DNA from: Costus lasius
Taxonomy: Eukaryota > Streptophyta > Magnoliopsida > Zingiberales > Costaceae
Assembly: GCA_027563935.2 (NCBI GenBank)
Contig: CM050454.1
Span: forward strand, 8,336,001-8,400,000
Length of the DNA: 64,000 nucleotides
Direction of reading: 5' to 3'
Shown: positions 21,634 through 33,200 of the stretch, one piece after another
How the letters are laid out: the number at the start of each line of letters is the position of its first letter
Numbering within the stretch: the first letter of the stretch is position 1
Position numbers and translations under genes: made by a program
The notes under the pieces: generated by a model
Told to the model about the DNA's origin: nothing
What the model saw: only the letters and a program-made list of their open reading frames with translations
Database searches by the model: none

Positions 21634-21964
21634 TGATGACATGTAAAAATATGATATTTCGTGACTTAATTTCATTCTTATTTTAGAGCATAATGCTTTT
21701 TTCATCTCATTTATTTACTCAAATGCTTCATATTCTTCAGAACCTTCACTTTTCCTCTGTTTTAATGAAATGCAGGTATTTGGCCTGAAAATCGATGAAA
21801 TTTAGAGAATCTAAAGGTATGTGACGATTTCCTATGATGAGATGGAGCTATACGCCAATTTTTAGCTCAATCGGAGTCCTCTACATCTTACACGGCCATG
21901 GGTGTGCACCCATGCACGGCCGTGCATCATAAGTCACCAGAATTCACTTAACCGAGCCGTACAC
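21634..21964 (+). repeat. Truncated Athila LTR (duplicated copy)
   Basis: It starts TGATGACATG after the same gag flank (TTTGGTCCT) as the complete element and matches the first 331 bases of that LTR. It stops abruptly inside the palindrome cluster at about 21964, where the U block starts. The offset from the first copy is 10,887 bases, both here and for the LTR edge at 10000/20887. Confidence 0.88.
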
Positions 21965-22220
21965 AATCGACTACAATCCTATGTCTTTATCACGAAGTCA
22001 AACGACCACAGGGCGAGTGGACGGAAAATCTCTTGTTCAGCGCTCAGTGGGTATCCATGAGACCTTGAGGAGGAAGAAGCAATGAGTATGGATTCCAATC
22101 CATCGCGAGTATGGCTCGTTTGCTCCGGGACATCCAAATCCAAACCGTTTGCCTCCGCTACAGATTGGGCCGAGCCTAGACATCAAATTCAGACCTCTAA
22201 GCAACCTAAGCTAGTCAAGC
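21965..22220. repeat. Upstream block U, copy 2 (right half)
   Basis: It is homologous to 8612-8871 and to about 57070-57320. It sits directly upstream of the TPS-1 promoter region, as copy 3 does upstream of TPS-4. It is visibly more diverged from the other copies than the TPS coding exons are from each other. Confidence 0.75.
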
Positions 22221-23467
22221 CTTTTACTATTGATAGTCCACATTTATTTTGTTAGATTTTATCGACTCAAAAGCGTCTTCTTAGCAATCCAACACTTACT
22301 AAAAGAATTCTTATGTAATTATTAATCTTCTAATTGGTCAAAAATACCTTTGAATGTCATTTACTAATATTTTTATTTTTATTTTTTGAAAAAAAAAAGT
22401 TTCCTCCCTCCACGTTGTACAACTAAGCACATATTAGTAAATAAGGTCCATGAACATTTGCACGCTATAAAAATATCTTCACATGCCTTTGGCTACATTT
22501 GGTACAGCTTTCTCAGTTTTTCTTATAGCTAATTTTCTACCAAAGTTGCTATAGTAACAGGAAAGCTGCCTTTCAATGCTTCCATTAGCAGCCAAAATAT
22601 GCACTCTTTGTGCACTATTATTATAGTGTAGCAAGACAGAAAGCCAAAGCCATACACAGTATAATTGAGATGCCGAATTTATCTCCTTCAACTATTTGGA
22701 TACTTTATCTTCTCTCTCACCCTCCTCTCCAAATTGTCAAACACATGGGAAATAATTGAGATGCCGAATTATGCCCATTATGAAAATAATTAAAATCGTG
22801 CTCAAAATTTAATAAGCTAATCATTGTTTCCTTTCTTGATAAAAACGTTTTAATTAACCCCTACCCCGAGGGGAGGGGATTCCTCCTAGATAGATCTCGA
22901 TAGCAATGCTTGATTGGATGTCTGGAGGGCGACATCCCAGCTGTTCGGCCTGGACACTTGTTGGATTTGACGTGGCGGCTATTTCCTACGTGGGGGCACT
23001 TAATTTTTAATTAACACGTAGCGCATTGCTTTAATAGGCTATTTTCCTAATCGTTCAAATCAGCTCGTGATTAGGGCTGTGCATGGGCGGTTGACTTTTT
23101 CGGATACTTTATCATCTCTCTCACCCTCCTCTTTCCAAATTGTCAAACACATGGGAAATAATTGAGATGCCGAATTATGCCCAGTATGAAAATAATTAAA
23201 ATCGTGCTCAAAATTAGTACAATGTATCTGGAGGGCACTTAATTTTCGGGAGCGCTAGTTCCCACGTGCTCAAAAATAATTGACGTGGCGGCTATTTCCT
23301 ACGTGGGGGCACTTAATTTTTAATTTCACGTGGCTCACTGCTTGAATCGTCCAAATCAGCTCGTGTTGTACGACCGGGAGCGCATTTTTGAATCCATGGG
23401 ATCAGAGCCACTGCATCTGGATTGCTTCGCTTGCCAAATAACTGCGTTCCCCGAGGGGCAAAGAATC

Positions 23468-23474
23468 TATAAAT
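23468..23474 (+). promoter_or_regulatory. TATA box of TPS-1
   Basis: TATAAAT lies 63 bases upstream of the start codon and is conserved at the same place before TPS-4 (61454-61460). Transcription would start at about 23500, giving a short 5' leader. Confidence 0.7.
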
Positions 23475-23500
23475 ACCTGTGACTGAATCTTTGCTAGATC

Positions 23501-23527
23501 ATGCAAACGAAGCCCTTGCTGATCTAG
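23501..23527 (+). CDS. 8-codon upstream ORF of TPS-1
   Basis: ATG at 23501 is followed by seven sense codons and TAG at 23525, three bases before the main ATG. It lies about 30 bases after the TATA box. Whether it is on the mRNA depends on the exact transcription start. If so, a terminating ribosome would stop almost on top of the TPS start. This is a sequence observation and translation is unproven. Confidence 0.4.
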   Translation: MQTKPLLI

Positions 23528-23530
23528 ACG

Positions 23531-25634
23531 ATGTCTCTCACCACCGCCTTTTCTCCATCCTTCGCTTCATGCAACGTCCAGGCTCGCCTCCGGCCAAGAA
23601 CCGCCACCGGCGGCAGCTGCCATCAAGCTTGCCACAGCCTACATTTCCGGCAGCACATCCGGTGCACTGCAGCCGGCCAAGCTCCGGCGAGGAGGAGCGC
23701 CAACTTCCAGCCCAGCATTTGGAGCGACAACTACATACAGTCGCTCACCGGCGTTGACTACACAGTAATTAAGCTCACTCGAGTGATTCATTATATTAAA
23801 GTTTGGTGATGGATTTTATATATACATATGATGGAACTGGTAGGTGGAAACGAAGGATCTGTGGGCTTCTAGGGCGGACGAACTGAAGGAGAAGGTGAGA
23901 AAACTATTCTACCAAAAGAAGGAAGTGGAAGAACAACTGCAACTCATTGACCAGCTGCAAAATTTTGGAGTGGCCTATCACTTTAAGGATGAAATTAAGA
24001 GTGCCTTAAGGGGCATCCATGCATCTTTGGAACACACAAGCTTGATGTTCAAGGACGATCTGTATGCCACATCGCTTCTTTTTCGGCTACTAAGGCAAAA
24101 TGGATTCAGCGTTTCTGAAGAGATTTTCAGTCGATTCAGAGATGAGAATGGCCATTTTCTTCAAAATCATCATCCTGCTGGAGCAATGCTCAGCTTGTAT
24201 GAGGCTTCTTACTTTCAGAAGGAGGGGGAGGTGGTGCTGCATGAAGCCATGGATTCCACAACTAGATACCTCAAAAGCCTCATAGATACTGGAGAATCTA
24301 CTGACTGCCACTTGAAAGATGACATGGCGCATGCTTTGGACCTCCCACTGAACTGGAGAGCGCAGAGATTACATCACAGATGGTTCATTGAAGAATATTG
24401 TCAGAGGAAGGAGAAGTCAAACCCTACTCTACTCGAATTCGCCAAGTTGGACTTCAGCATGTTGCAGAGCACTTACAGGAGAGAACTCAAACAAGCCTCA
24501 AGGTTTTATAATCATTAGCATAAGTAGAATCAAGCATGCTTTGACTTGTATTCTAATCTACAATTCTTGGGTATCAGGTGGTGGACTGAACTCGGCCTTC
24601 CAAAGAAGTTGCCATTTTTCAGGGACAGGTTGACCGAGAACTACTTCTGGACTATCGGCTTGGCGTTCGAGCCAGAATGCTGGAGGTACAGAGAGCTCCA
24701 GACGAAGACCAACTGCTTCATAACAATGGTGGATGATGTTTACGATGTCTACGGAACCCTGGATGAGCTTGAACTGTTCACTGACATCGTTGACAGATGG
24801 GATGTGAACGCCATTGACCAGCTCCCAGAGTACATGAAGCTGTGTTTCCTTGCCGTATTCAACACAGTCAACGATGCCACATACAGAACCCTAAAAGAAA
24901 GGGGCTTGGACATATCACCTTTTCTTAAGAGAGCAGTAATTAAACTATTCTTTTACCCATCTCTCTTTTCATTTTCTAACAATAACCCTCAAAACTGACG
25001 TATTAATGGTTGCAGTGGGCTGATTTGTGCAAATCATACCTGATTGAAGCAAAATGGTTTGACCAAGGCTACACTCCCAAGCTAAATGAGTACTTGGACA
25101 TTGCATGGATAACAATAGCTGGGCCGTTATACTTGACCGTTGCTTTTTGCTTGGGCGAGGAGTTGACCAAAGAGGAATTGGAAAGATTCAACGACTATTC
25201 AGAGATCATAAGAACATCCTCCATGCTTTTTCGCCTTTATGATGACTTGGGAACTTCAGCGGTAATTTGACTTTCATCAAGTAAGTCGGCATCTTAATTT
25301 ATAATACTACGCTCTCATGAACGTCCTTGCATGTTTGTAGGATGAAATCAAAAGAGGCGATGTGTCAAAATCGATACAATGTTGGATGAAAGAGAAAGGC
25401 GTTCCAGAAGATGTGGCAAGACAACATGTTTGGGGGCTAATTAGAGAGAATTGGAGAAAGTTAAATGGACTATGTCAATCTTCTAGTTCTTCATTTGATG
25501 ACTATTTCAAGGGTGTGGCCCTTGGCGTCCCTAGAATGGCACACTTTATGTATCATGATAGAGATGGATACGCTCTGTCAGATGGAGAGACAAAGGAGCA
25601 AATCATCTCCATATTGATTGACCCTATCAATTAG
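23531..25634 (+). CDS. TPS-b type monoterpene synthase (TPS-1), intact
   Basis: It would ionise geranyl diphosphate to cyclic or acyclic monoterpenes in the plastid; the product cannot be read from sequence. Exons are 23531-23764, 23844-24502, 24578-24935, 25016-25261 and 25341-25634, with 75-80 base GT-AG introns, giving 596 residues. Residues 1 to about 50 are rich in Ser, Arg and Ala, like a transit peptide. [11 protein letters not shown] (RRx8W) is at 54-64, RDR at 313-315, the metal-binding DDVYD at 350-354 and the NSE/DTE motif DDLGTSADE at 493-501. The length is normal for TPS-b. The usual seven-exon pattern is reduced to five because exons 2+3 and 4+5 are fused. The start was chosen because it gives the transit peptide and follows TATA by 63 bases. 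It is the only intact member of a four-copy cluster. Confidence 0.93.
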
Positions 25635-27690
25635 ATTAAATGGAAGCAATGACATGTGAGCTACTAATAATTTCGAATGGAGATTGTGGACCTTTTTATA
25701 GGTGGAAAAATTTATCAAAATTTGAGTCATATAATCTACGTTGACTAAGTAATTTGACTTAATTTATGAGTATACATGTCTCAATTTTGTTGATTTGATT
25801 GAATAGAATGATTTGTTAATACTCTAGTCTGATTGAAAAATCTAACCTAATCAAGTCATTTCACGAAACCATATGATCTAAGTTTATTAAACAATAGAGG
25901 TTGATACGTATTAGGCCAATTTTCATCGGTCAACTTGGGCAGTTGATCAAATCAAAATCGGTGCAAAAACAAGTTAGGAAGGGCTCACAATTGGGATGTG
26001 CAAGCGAGTTGTCGGGCAGTGACTCTAGCCAGTGGTTCAATGCCATGGCAAACGAGGCGTCATAGCTTTTATTAAGCAGAGACGTGTGACTCTACACGGT
26101 GAATGACTAGCTTATAACAAAGAAGCATCGTCAATGGGAGTGGCCGGGTGCTGTGGACGAGGTTGGCGGTATCTTCGAATATAGGGACGATGCCATGTGG
26201 TGCAGCGACATCGAGCAACGTCGGGGCATGAAGGCTAATACAACAGACGAGGTCAGTGATGAGCTTCAGCTAGCCGAGGCGATGTAACGTGGTGCGAACT
26301 CAAGCATGCGACGCCCTCGTGGTGGCCACCTAGTGCAAGGGCGATGGACGAAGCTCTCGACCAGTGGGGTGGCGACAGCATGGCACGAGCTGGTTGGCAG
26401 CAACGAGTGGTAATGCTTTAGCTTATGGGGGGTGCCTGGATGCTTGCGCGCAAGCGTAGTAGTTGGCGATGCGGCTTCAATGGCCGGACGCGTGGCTTGG
26501 AGTGGCTTGTGACAATGGGTGACAATGGGAACGAGTGTGTTAAGTGGACACTAGGTCGTGTTTACTAAGATGGATGGACTCTTAGGGGAAAAAGAAACTT
26601 AAGAGAAAAAGAAATTTAGATGAAAATGACAGTTTATAATAAAATCGTTCTTTGTGTTTACTTACAAGGAATGAGAACTAAAATGGATTTTATATATTAC
26701 AACACCCTTTGTTTATAAAATATAATTAAAAACTTATAAAATAACTAAATATTATTAAATATTAATATTTATAACTATATATATATATATTATAATACTT
26801 AAAAATATAATAAAAATATTAAAATAGTCCAGTATTCACATTTAAACAAACATTAACTTAGAAACAATCTCTCTACAAAACATTTTGTCGAGCATTTTGT
26901 AAGTATGTATTAAGTAACTAATCTTTGAATCAAAGAGTCAATGGTTTGGAGTTCTTTCAAATACTGGGCTATGATTTAGAACTAAATCATGTGATCAGAT
27001 TACTTTTAGCACTAAGAAACATTTGCTGTCAGGTGTATTCCACCGATTTCGATTTAATTGGTATGTGAATTATTTCAGGTTTCATTCAGAAATCAGGAAT
27101 AAAGGGGGTTTCAAACTTCTGGGTCAGAATTTTTAGAAACGATTCACAGGATGTCGTGATCAAGAAGCTTCAGAAATCATAAATTGATCAACAAATTTTG
27201 ACACTCGAGAAAAACTAATTCTAGAATCAGAACCAAACCCACATGCGCTGAACAGACAAGGATCAAAGAACTCCACAACTAACAACATCAAGTGAGATAC
27301 ACAATTTTGCAAGTTACCAAAAAGTATTCGGGGGCAAGACCATCAATTCCGTTGTAATTCGGAATCTACCAAACCACCAGAATCCACTCTGATTTTGCCG
27401 GAATCCACAGCTCTCGTTGTAGTTTGACGATCACATGTTGATCTGCCCAATGCTGTGTTGCCCAGATTAGAATCCGGCAAGTTCCTAGCTAATCGAGGCG
27501 ACGAACACCAAACTAGTTGCGAGTGGTCGATCAACGTCTAGCGGCAATGACATATGTTCAGGTGAGAAATAGGGATCAGGAGTGATTTAGGTCGATTTGG
27601 GCGGATTGAAAAAGATGGATTTTTCACTTTCTTCATCTCTCCTATATATTTTTTTATCTATCCCTCTTCATAAATGATGGATTATATGAG
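25635..27690. repeat. Downstream block D, copy 1 (TPS 3' region)
   Basis: It starts with the TPS-1 3' untranslated sequence and continues through a GC-rich 600-base stretch (about 25980-26560, many gtgg and ggcg words) into AT-rich sequence. It is homologous to 35701-36966, 39671-41820 and 63162-64000. Short ORFs differ between copies and show no domain, so no gene is called. It marks the extent of the segmental duplication that multiplied the TPS genes. Confidence 0.75.
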
Positions 27691-29574
27691 TTCCTATCTT
27701 TTTCTTTCTATTTTCTCTAGTAGTAAATAGGCTGTAAATGTTCCCTTCCCGTTGATACGAAGCTAAGTAGCAAACACGATTTCGGCCACCTATCATATGA
27801 GTTGGCTAAGAGGAAGGCAAGAAGTCACCTTATAGTGTGAAAACAAGCATGGTGGGTTCTCTCTTGCAGTTTGGTTGGTTCACTTGCTCCCTCGACTTCT
27901 CTGACATGAACTTGTCACACGCCCCCTCTCCCTCTTGGCTTCCAATGTCTCCGGTGATCGTCGGCCCTGAACCTTCCGGCGTCCTCTGGTGGTGTGGGTG
28001 GATAGTTCATAGCACTACATGATTCAGTCCCTATCCATTGTGTTGTGGCAGGTCTAGTGGTCTCGTCCTGCCAAGATAACATCTCCCCCTTGTTTGGTTC
28101 TTGGCAACACTTGGTTTGCTGGCGACCTTTGTTTTTCGGCAATGTCGCACCCTGTGTTTCCCGACCTCCTTTCGTTCCTCCTTTCTCTCGTCCCCACTGG
28201 CCCGTAGGTGTATGGGTGCTGCTCGTGTACTTCCCTGTTCTCCGGCTGCCTATGTGGGGTAGCATCTCTGTCATCTATTTTTGTGTGTATGCACCACTGC
28301 CTGCAAGTAGTGTTTTTGACTTTGTTTTTACGTGTGCTATTTGGCTGAGGTGAGAATAACCTCATATTCCGATCGCTCTCTTCCCCGGCTAAGGCCTCTG
28401 CTGCTGCTTTTGTTTGTTTGTGTGTCCCCTGCATGGGACTTGTTTTTATGTTGGGTCCTACGTGATTTTATTTAGGGTGTTTTCGGCCTACTTTTGAAAA
28501 TTTTTTGTTATGCTTAATTCTAAGCATGACAATAGGGTTATACTATCTAGTTAGGTAGTACTAAAATTAACTTTCTCATTTAGAAAATGAATTATTTTAT
28601 TTTTAATAATATTTTTTCATTTGAAATTTTTTTTTCCCTAGAGATATTTCCTCACTTATGCATGCCCTAGATACGGTTTAAGTAGAATTAGTTAGAATTG
28701 GTTTGACTCAGATTTAAATTAAATTAAATGTGCAACCTGATTTTCCTAACACCTATTAAAGAGTATTCTCTACTAAAATTAGGTCATTAGGTGTATTATG
28801 AAAGCTAAATCTAGGAGTCACTAAAAGTGCGGGCTATAGTATATTTCTCCTTTCCAACTTTGAGATAAATGTGATTGTTATTATAATTAAAATATTTGTA
28901 CAAAATTTTATTTTTTACATCTCATGAAATGAATAGTAAATATGTTTTAATTAAAATTAGTGAATAATATGTCATTATGGGAATAATTGTTATTAAATTA
29001 TAATTGCATAAAAAATTAAAGGTTGATTTTGTGTAAATGAGGGAAATATGAATAAAAAGGATAGAAAGCTTTTTTATTGGGCTTCTATATTTGATTAGAG
29101 AAGTTTGGGCCTCTCGTGAGCGTTGTATTCTTCAGAAGCTTTTGGAAAAGAGTCCAAGCCAGAGTAAACAATCCAAATTGGGCCAATTCAATAGCCCAAT
29201 TGAGTTGTCCTTATTTGGTTGATCTTGTGTACCCAATTGAGTGGTACATAGAGCAGATTGGGCCATTTTAAGCGGAGAATCTATTTGGACCAAGCCAAGG
29301 TGGTTATGGCCTTGATAATAGTCTATACTATAGCCCAATTCTGAGTTGGGCTCGATGGTTTGTACATCGACCATTATGATCTGCTTTTGTTCTGGCTTAG
29401 TTCAAGTTGGGCCTGGACAATTTAGGCCTTAATGTTTTTTTGCCGGTTTAGTCCTATTTAAATTGGACTTTGATTATATGGCTTATTAATTATGATAATT
29501 CCTTGGATGTCTTTTATTAGACCTAGTAAAAATTGACCCGACACGAAGTTAGGCAGGTTCGGGTCAGCCATAAT
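27691..29574. repeat. Segment X, copy 1, left part
   Basis: It matches 41821-41994 plus 44029-45626. On the minus strand the text AAGGGGGAGATGTTA (28078-28092) resembles a polypurine tract followed by an LTR start, so part of X may be an old minus-strand retroelement. I could not find the matching LTR or any pol motif. The minus-strand ORF at 28054-28434 and the + ORF at 28045-28353 overlap this and are not conserved intact in copy 2. Confidence 0.6.
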
Positions 29575-30045
29575 TATAATACCCTAAAAAATAAAAAGAA
29601 AATGGTCATTGTGCTTTTTTAAGTAAATGTGATGTAATATGATCTTCTTGTGGTAGTGTTTTACTTACCTTGTGGAGGAACTTGAGTACTAAGTGATGAA
29701 AAAAAATGGAAGAGGATTTGTGAAGTTAGGGGAAGAGTAATATATGATGCATTATAACTTGTGAAGTTAGGTGAAAATGAACTAAAGACAAAAATAGCAT
29801 AAGGGACAAAACCTTGCCACCTCATTGTACTTGAATTTACCACATGCATACACCTCAATCCCTCATGCATAATTGACATAAATATGGAAAACAAATGAGA
29901 TTTTACCCTTGTTGCTCGTGCCTAACCTGAGAGAGAGAAACCTTGCAAAAGGGGAAGAGGATTGAAGAGGGGAGAAAACAAGTAGTGAGAGATCTTGTTT
30001 TTTTAGACAAGCACTTCTATCTTTCTTTGATAGATAGATCTTATC
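29575..30045 (+). repeat. Truncated 5' LTR of the deleted gypsy element
   Basis: It matches 30260 to about 30700 of the 3' LTR (shared words include tagtgttt, gaacttgagtacta, aaaccttgccacctcat and gagagaaacc). It then joins directly to pol sequence, so the rest of the LTR, the primer site, gag and most of pol are deleted. Confidence 0.75.
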
Positions 30046-30235
30046 CTACCTCGAAATCCCTATAAAGATTGTGGATAGAAAAGAGAAGATCTTAAGGAAT
30101 TGAGCCATACCATTAGTGAAAGTTAGTTGGCAACATCATGCTTTTGAAGAACCAACATGGGAGTTAGAGGAAGAATTGAGAAAGGCTCACCCACATCTTT
30201 TTGCTACTCAAGGTATGACAACTTTAGAGGACTAA
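30046..30235 (+). pseudogene. C-terminal end of gypsy pol
   Basis: In one frame the sequence reads IPIKIVDRKEKILRN, a stop, then IPLVKVSWQHHAFEEPTWE and ends GMTTLED and TAA at 30233. The spacing PLVKVxW...EEPTWE is typical of the end of Ty3-gypsy integrase, in the chromodomain or Tekay/Del-like group. One in-frame TGA is present. It is followed by the polypurine tract. Confidence 0.85.
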
Positions 30236-30245
30236 AGTTTTCTTT

Positions 30246-30259
30246 TAAGGGAGGAGGAA
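30246..30259 (+). other. Polypurine tract of the deleted gypsy element
   Basis: AAGGGAGGAGGAA lies immediately before the 3' LTR start TATAATACCC. Confidence 0.8.
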
Positions 30260-33200
30260 TATAATACCCTCACAAAAAAGGGGTAAAATAGTCATTATGC
30301 TTTTGTTGTAAATATTATGCTCTTTTTATTGTAGTGCTTCACCTTATGGAAGAACTTGAGTACTAGGTGTAGAGTTTGGAAGAGAGATTGGAAGAGAGTT
30401 ATGAAGTTAAGTGGATGAGAACTTGTGAAGTTGAGAGGAAATGAGAATAAGACAAAATAGCATTAAGGACAAAACCTTGCCACCTCATGCTATTGGAGTT
30501 GCCTTCTTGCGTACACCTCAACATTTCATGCATGAGAAGATAAAGATAGAAAAAAATTGAGATTTGCTCTCTTTTGCTCGTGTTTTACCTGGTAGAGAGA
30601 AACCCTACGGGAGGGAAGAGGAAGAGAGGGAAGAAACCAAATAGAAAGTGATTTTGGGCATATTAGACAAGTTCTTCTTATTTCTTTGGTAATATTTTGC
30701 CTATTGCTTCAAATTTATGAGAACTTATCTTTTCTTCCTTTATGAATTCAAGTTGCCTCTGATTTCTATGATTTTTGGTAAATTCGGCCCTTGGAAGAAT
30801 GATCAATGTTATGTTAGACAATTATGAATCCGTATGTAAAATAAATCTGACCTTTCTGCATTCAAATGCTCATAACTTTTGACTCTATGATCCAAATCGT
30901 ATAAAATCAGATTCATTGTAAATAAGACTTAATTATCTTTCTTTTGGGTCAGCTATTGAGTATTTTAGAAGAGGTTATCGACCTTGTTTCATCAGCCCAA
31001 TCTGACCCAGAAAATCTGCTTTTGCTCTTTGAACCTTTATCTAGTGAGTGAGCTATATGTCCAGATTTTGTGATAGTAGTGCTACCAAATTTTCATTTGT
31101 ATATCAAGTAGACTGCTTAACCTACACCTGGAGCCTTTATTTGCATGATTTGGATCCGAAATGAAATTATACTCGATTTTTGAACTTAACCCTTTAAATC
31201 TGGAAATATCATTGTCCTGATCCTGACCTCTTGCTACTTCAAAGCTCATAACTTCATGTATTGAGCTCCATTTCAAGTCAAATTTATTTTTCTGAAAACT
31301 AGACTCGAAAACCTTTGTTTTGACACAAATATTATACCAAATGGTATCTTATGAAGAATGTAATGTTCATGGTAAACAAGCTCCAACTTTTTGATTTTGG
31401 GTTATATGACCATTCCTATGTGTATCTTCTATATATGGTCTTCTATGTGGAGCTTATTGATATTTATGTCTCTTCCATTTAGAAATGAGTATATCAGCAA
31501 CATGTATCTCATGTATGAACTTTAAGGTTCATATCTTTTAGGGTTTGATACATATATCAATAAACCCATTTTGGTATGTTTCCATTTGTTAATGTATGAA
31601 TGTTAGGGGGAATAACATTATGAGCCCGAAAGGGAAAAGACTATGAGCCCAGAAATGGGAAAAGAGGGATAGTTGTGGAGCAAAGTGCTACATGGAACAA
31701 AGTGTCACATTAGAAATAATGGGGGCCACCTCTTGAATCCATGGGAGCCACCTTTTGAATCCCACTATCTCAATTGAGGAGCCATGACAGCTCCAGCCGG
31801 CATATGTTTGAGTTTCACCTTGACGAGGGTGGAATATGCTTCCAGATGTGGTAGATCTATGTTAGTTGTGTTGGGAAACCCCGGGGATTTTAAAACTTTT
31901 ACAGACAAGCACAGCGGAAGCAATCCCCGAAACAGGCCAGTCCCAAAAACCCAGAAGATCGAGTCTTGCGAGGAGATCGACACGGTATGTAGGAGATGAT
32001 ACCTTGCAGCGAAGAAGAAGGATGCGATGCAGGCGCCCAAATGTTCGCCTATGCAGTCTCGCACACAGCCGACGCTCGAGTTCTCTTCTTCCACGCCCGG
32101 TGCTAGCCTCGGGAAGAAGATCCACGCCTCTTGGGGAGTCCTCCTCTAGAACTTGCGCCGCTCACAAGTAGAAGGCGCCAAGGAGAGGGATGATGGAAAC
32201 TCGCCAAGGTCCAACCTTGCGGATGCCAAGAGGAGAGGAAGAAGGAGAAATCGCCAAGCTCCAAGCTTGCGAAACAAGTCTTCAAGCGAGAGTCTCAAAG
32301 GGAAAATCGCCAAGCTCCAAGCTTGCGAATGAAGTCTCCCCGCGCGAGTCTCTCGGAGACTTCTCCTCATCCAGAACTTCTTCCTCTCAACCCTCCTAGC
32401 CCTTATATAGAAATCACGGTGACCTCTGGTATTCTGAAATAAATTCAGAATTAATCTCTGTAATAAATTCATCGTTAATGGTAGAATTAAATTCAGAATT
32501 AATTATAGAATTAAAGTCCCATAATGACTCATTAAAACCTTGAAATAAAGTCTCATAATGATCATTAATGATGTGACTCTTCAAATTCAGAATTAAATTC
32601 ATCATTAAACTTAGAATTAATTATAAAATTAAATGCATAATTAAATCCAGAATTAAATACAGAATTAATTCCCAGAATTAAATGCAGTATTTAATTCTCA
32701 TGATTTCTATTGGGCCCAGGCAACTTATTGTCATGGCCCATTAGGCCTGACGGCCTATTGGGCCTCAAGGCCCACTGTACCTCACGCCCCAACTGGGCTT
32801 CACGCCCATTGGGCTTGGAGGCCCATTGGTCCATGGTCCATGCTAACACTTCATTCGGCCCATTTGGCCCAATTAGCCTATAGGGCCCATTAGGCCCATC
32901 TGGCCCAAAAATGAAGTCAGCTCCAATAAGTCCCTTCCATCTCATCAGGCACAATGGCGCTGATAGATTCTCCCAAAAAGATCCGAGTTATCTAATAACT
33001 CAATCATTAGGCTGCTCGATCAATACGAGAACCCGGGTTTCAAGTTGTGCCACCTTGTAGGTTCCTCTGACGTTGGCAGTGATGAACTTAAGTCATCACA
33101 AGCAGTGAGTGGCACATAGCAGTGCATCACTGCTACCCAAGTCTTTGGAATGGATATCAGCATCGACATCCCCATCATCGCAACAAGATACCGATGCATT

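Larger units (their letters stand above)
22221..23530 (+). promoter_or_regulatory. TPS-1 promoter region with internal duplication
   Basis: The distal part (22221-22450) and the proximal 150 bases match the TPS-4 upstream region. The middle is duplicated. A segment beginning GGATACTTTATC occurs at 22698-22811 and again at 23101-23217. A second segment, TGACGTGGCGGCTATTTCCT plus flank, occurs at 22968-23012 and 23281-23325. TPS-4 has only one copy of the latter. ACGT-core sites are abundant: TACGTGGG twice, and perfect G-boxes CACGTG at 23263-23268 and 23327-23332. Neither G-box is present in TPS-4. Regulation by bZIP or bHLH factors is plausible but inferred. Confidence 0.65.

Noticed and set aside
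28045..28434. Overlapping ORFs on both strands in segment X (102 codons +, 126 codons -), partly shared with 44054-44482
   Set aside because: Neither has a known domain, and the frames are not equally preserved in the second copy. Part looks like LTR-edge sequence, so coding status is unsupported.
31765..32472. Several 60-109 codon ORFs on both strands
   Set aside because: They lie inside or across the border of the 2.0 kb solo LTR, and none shows a recognisable domain.
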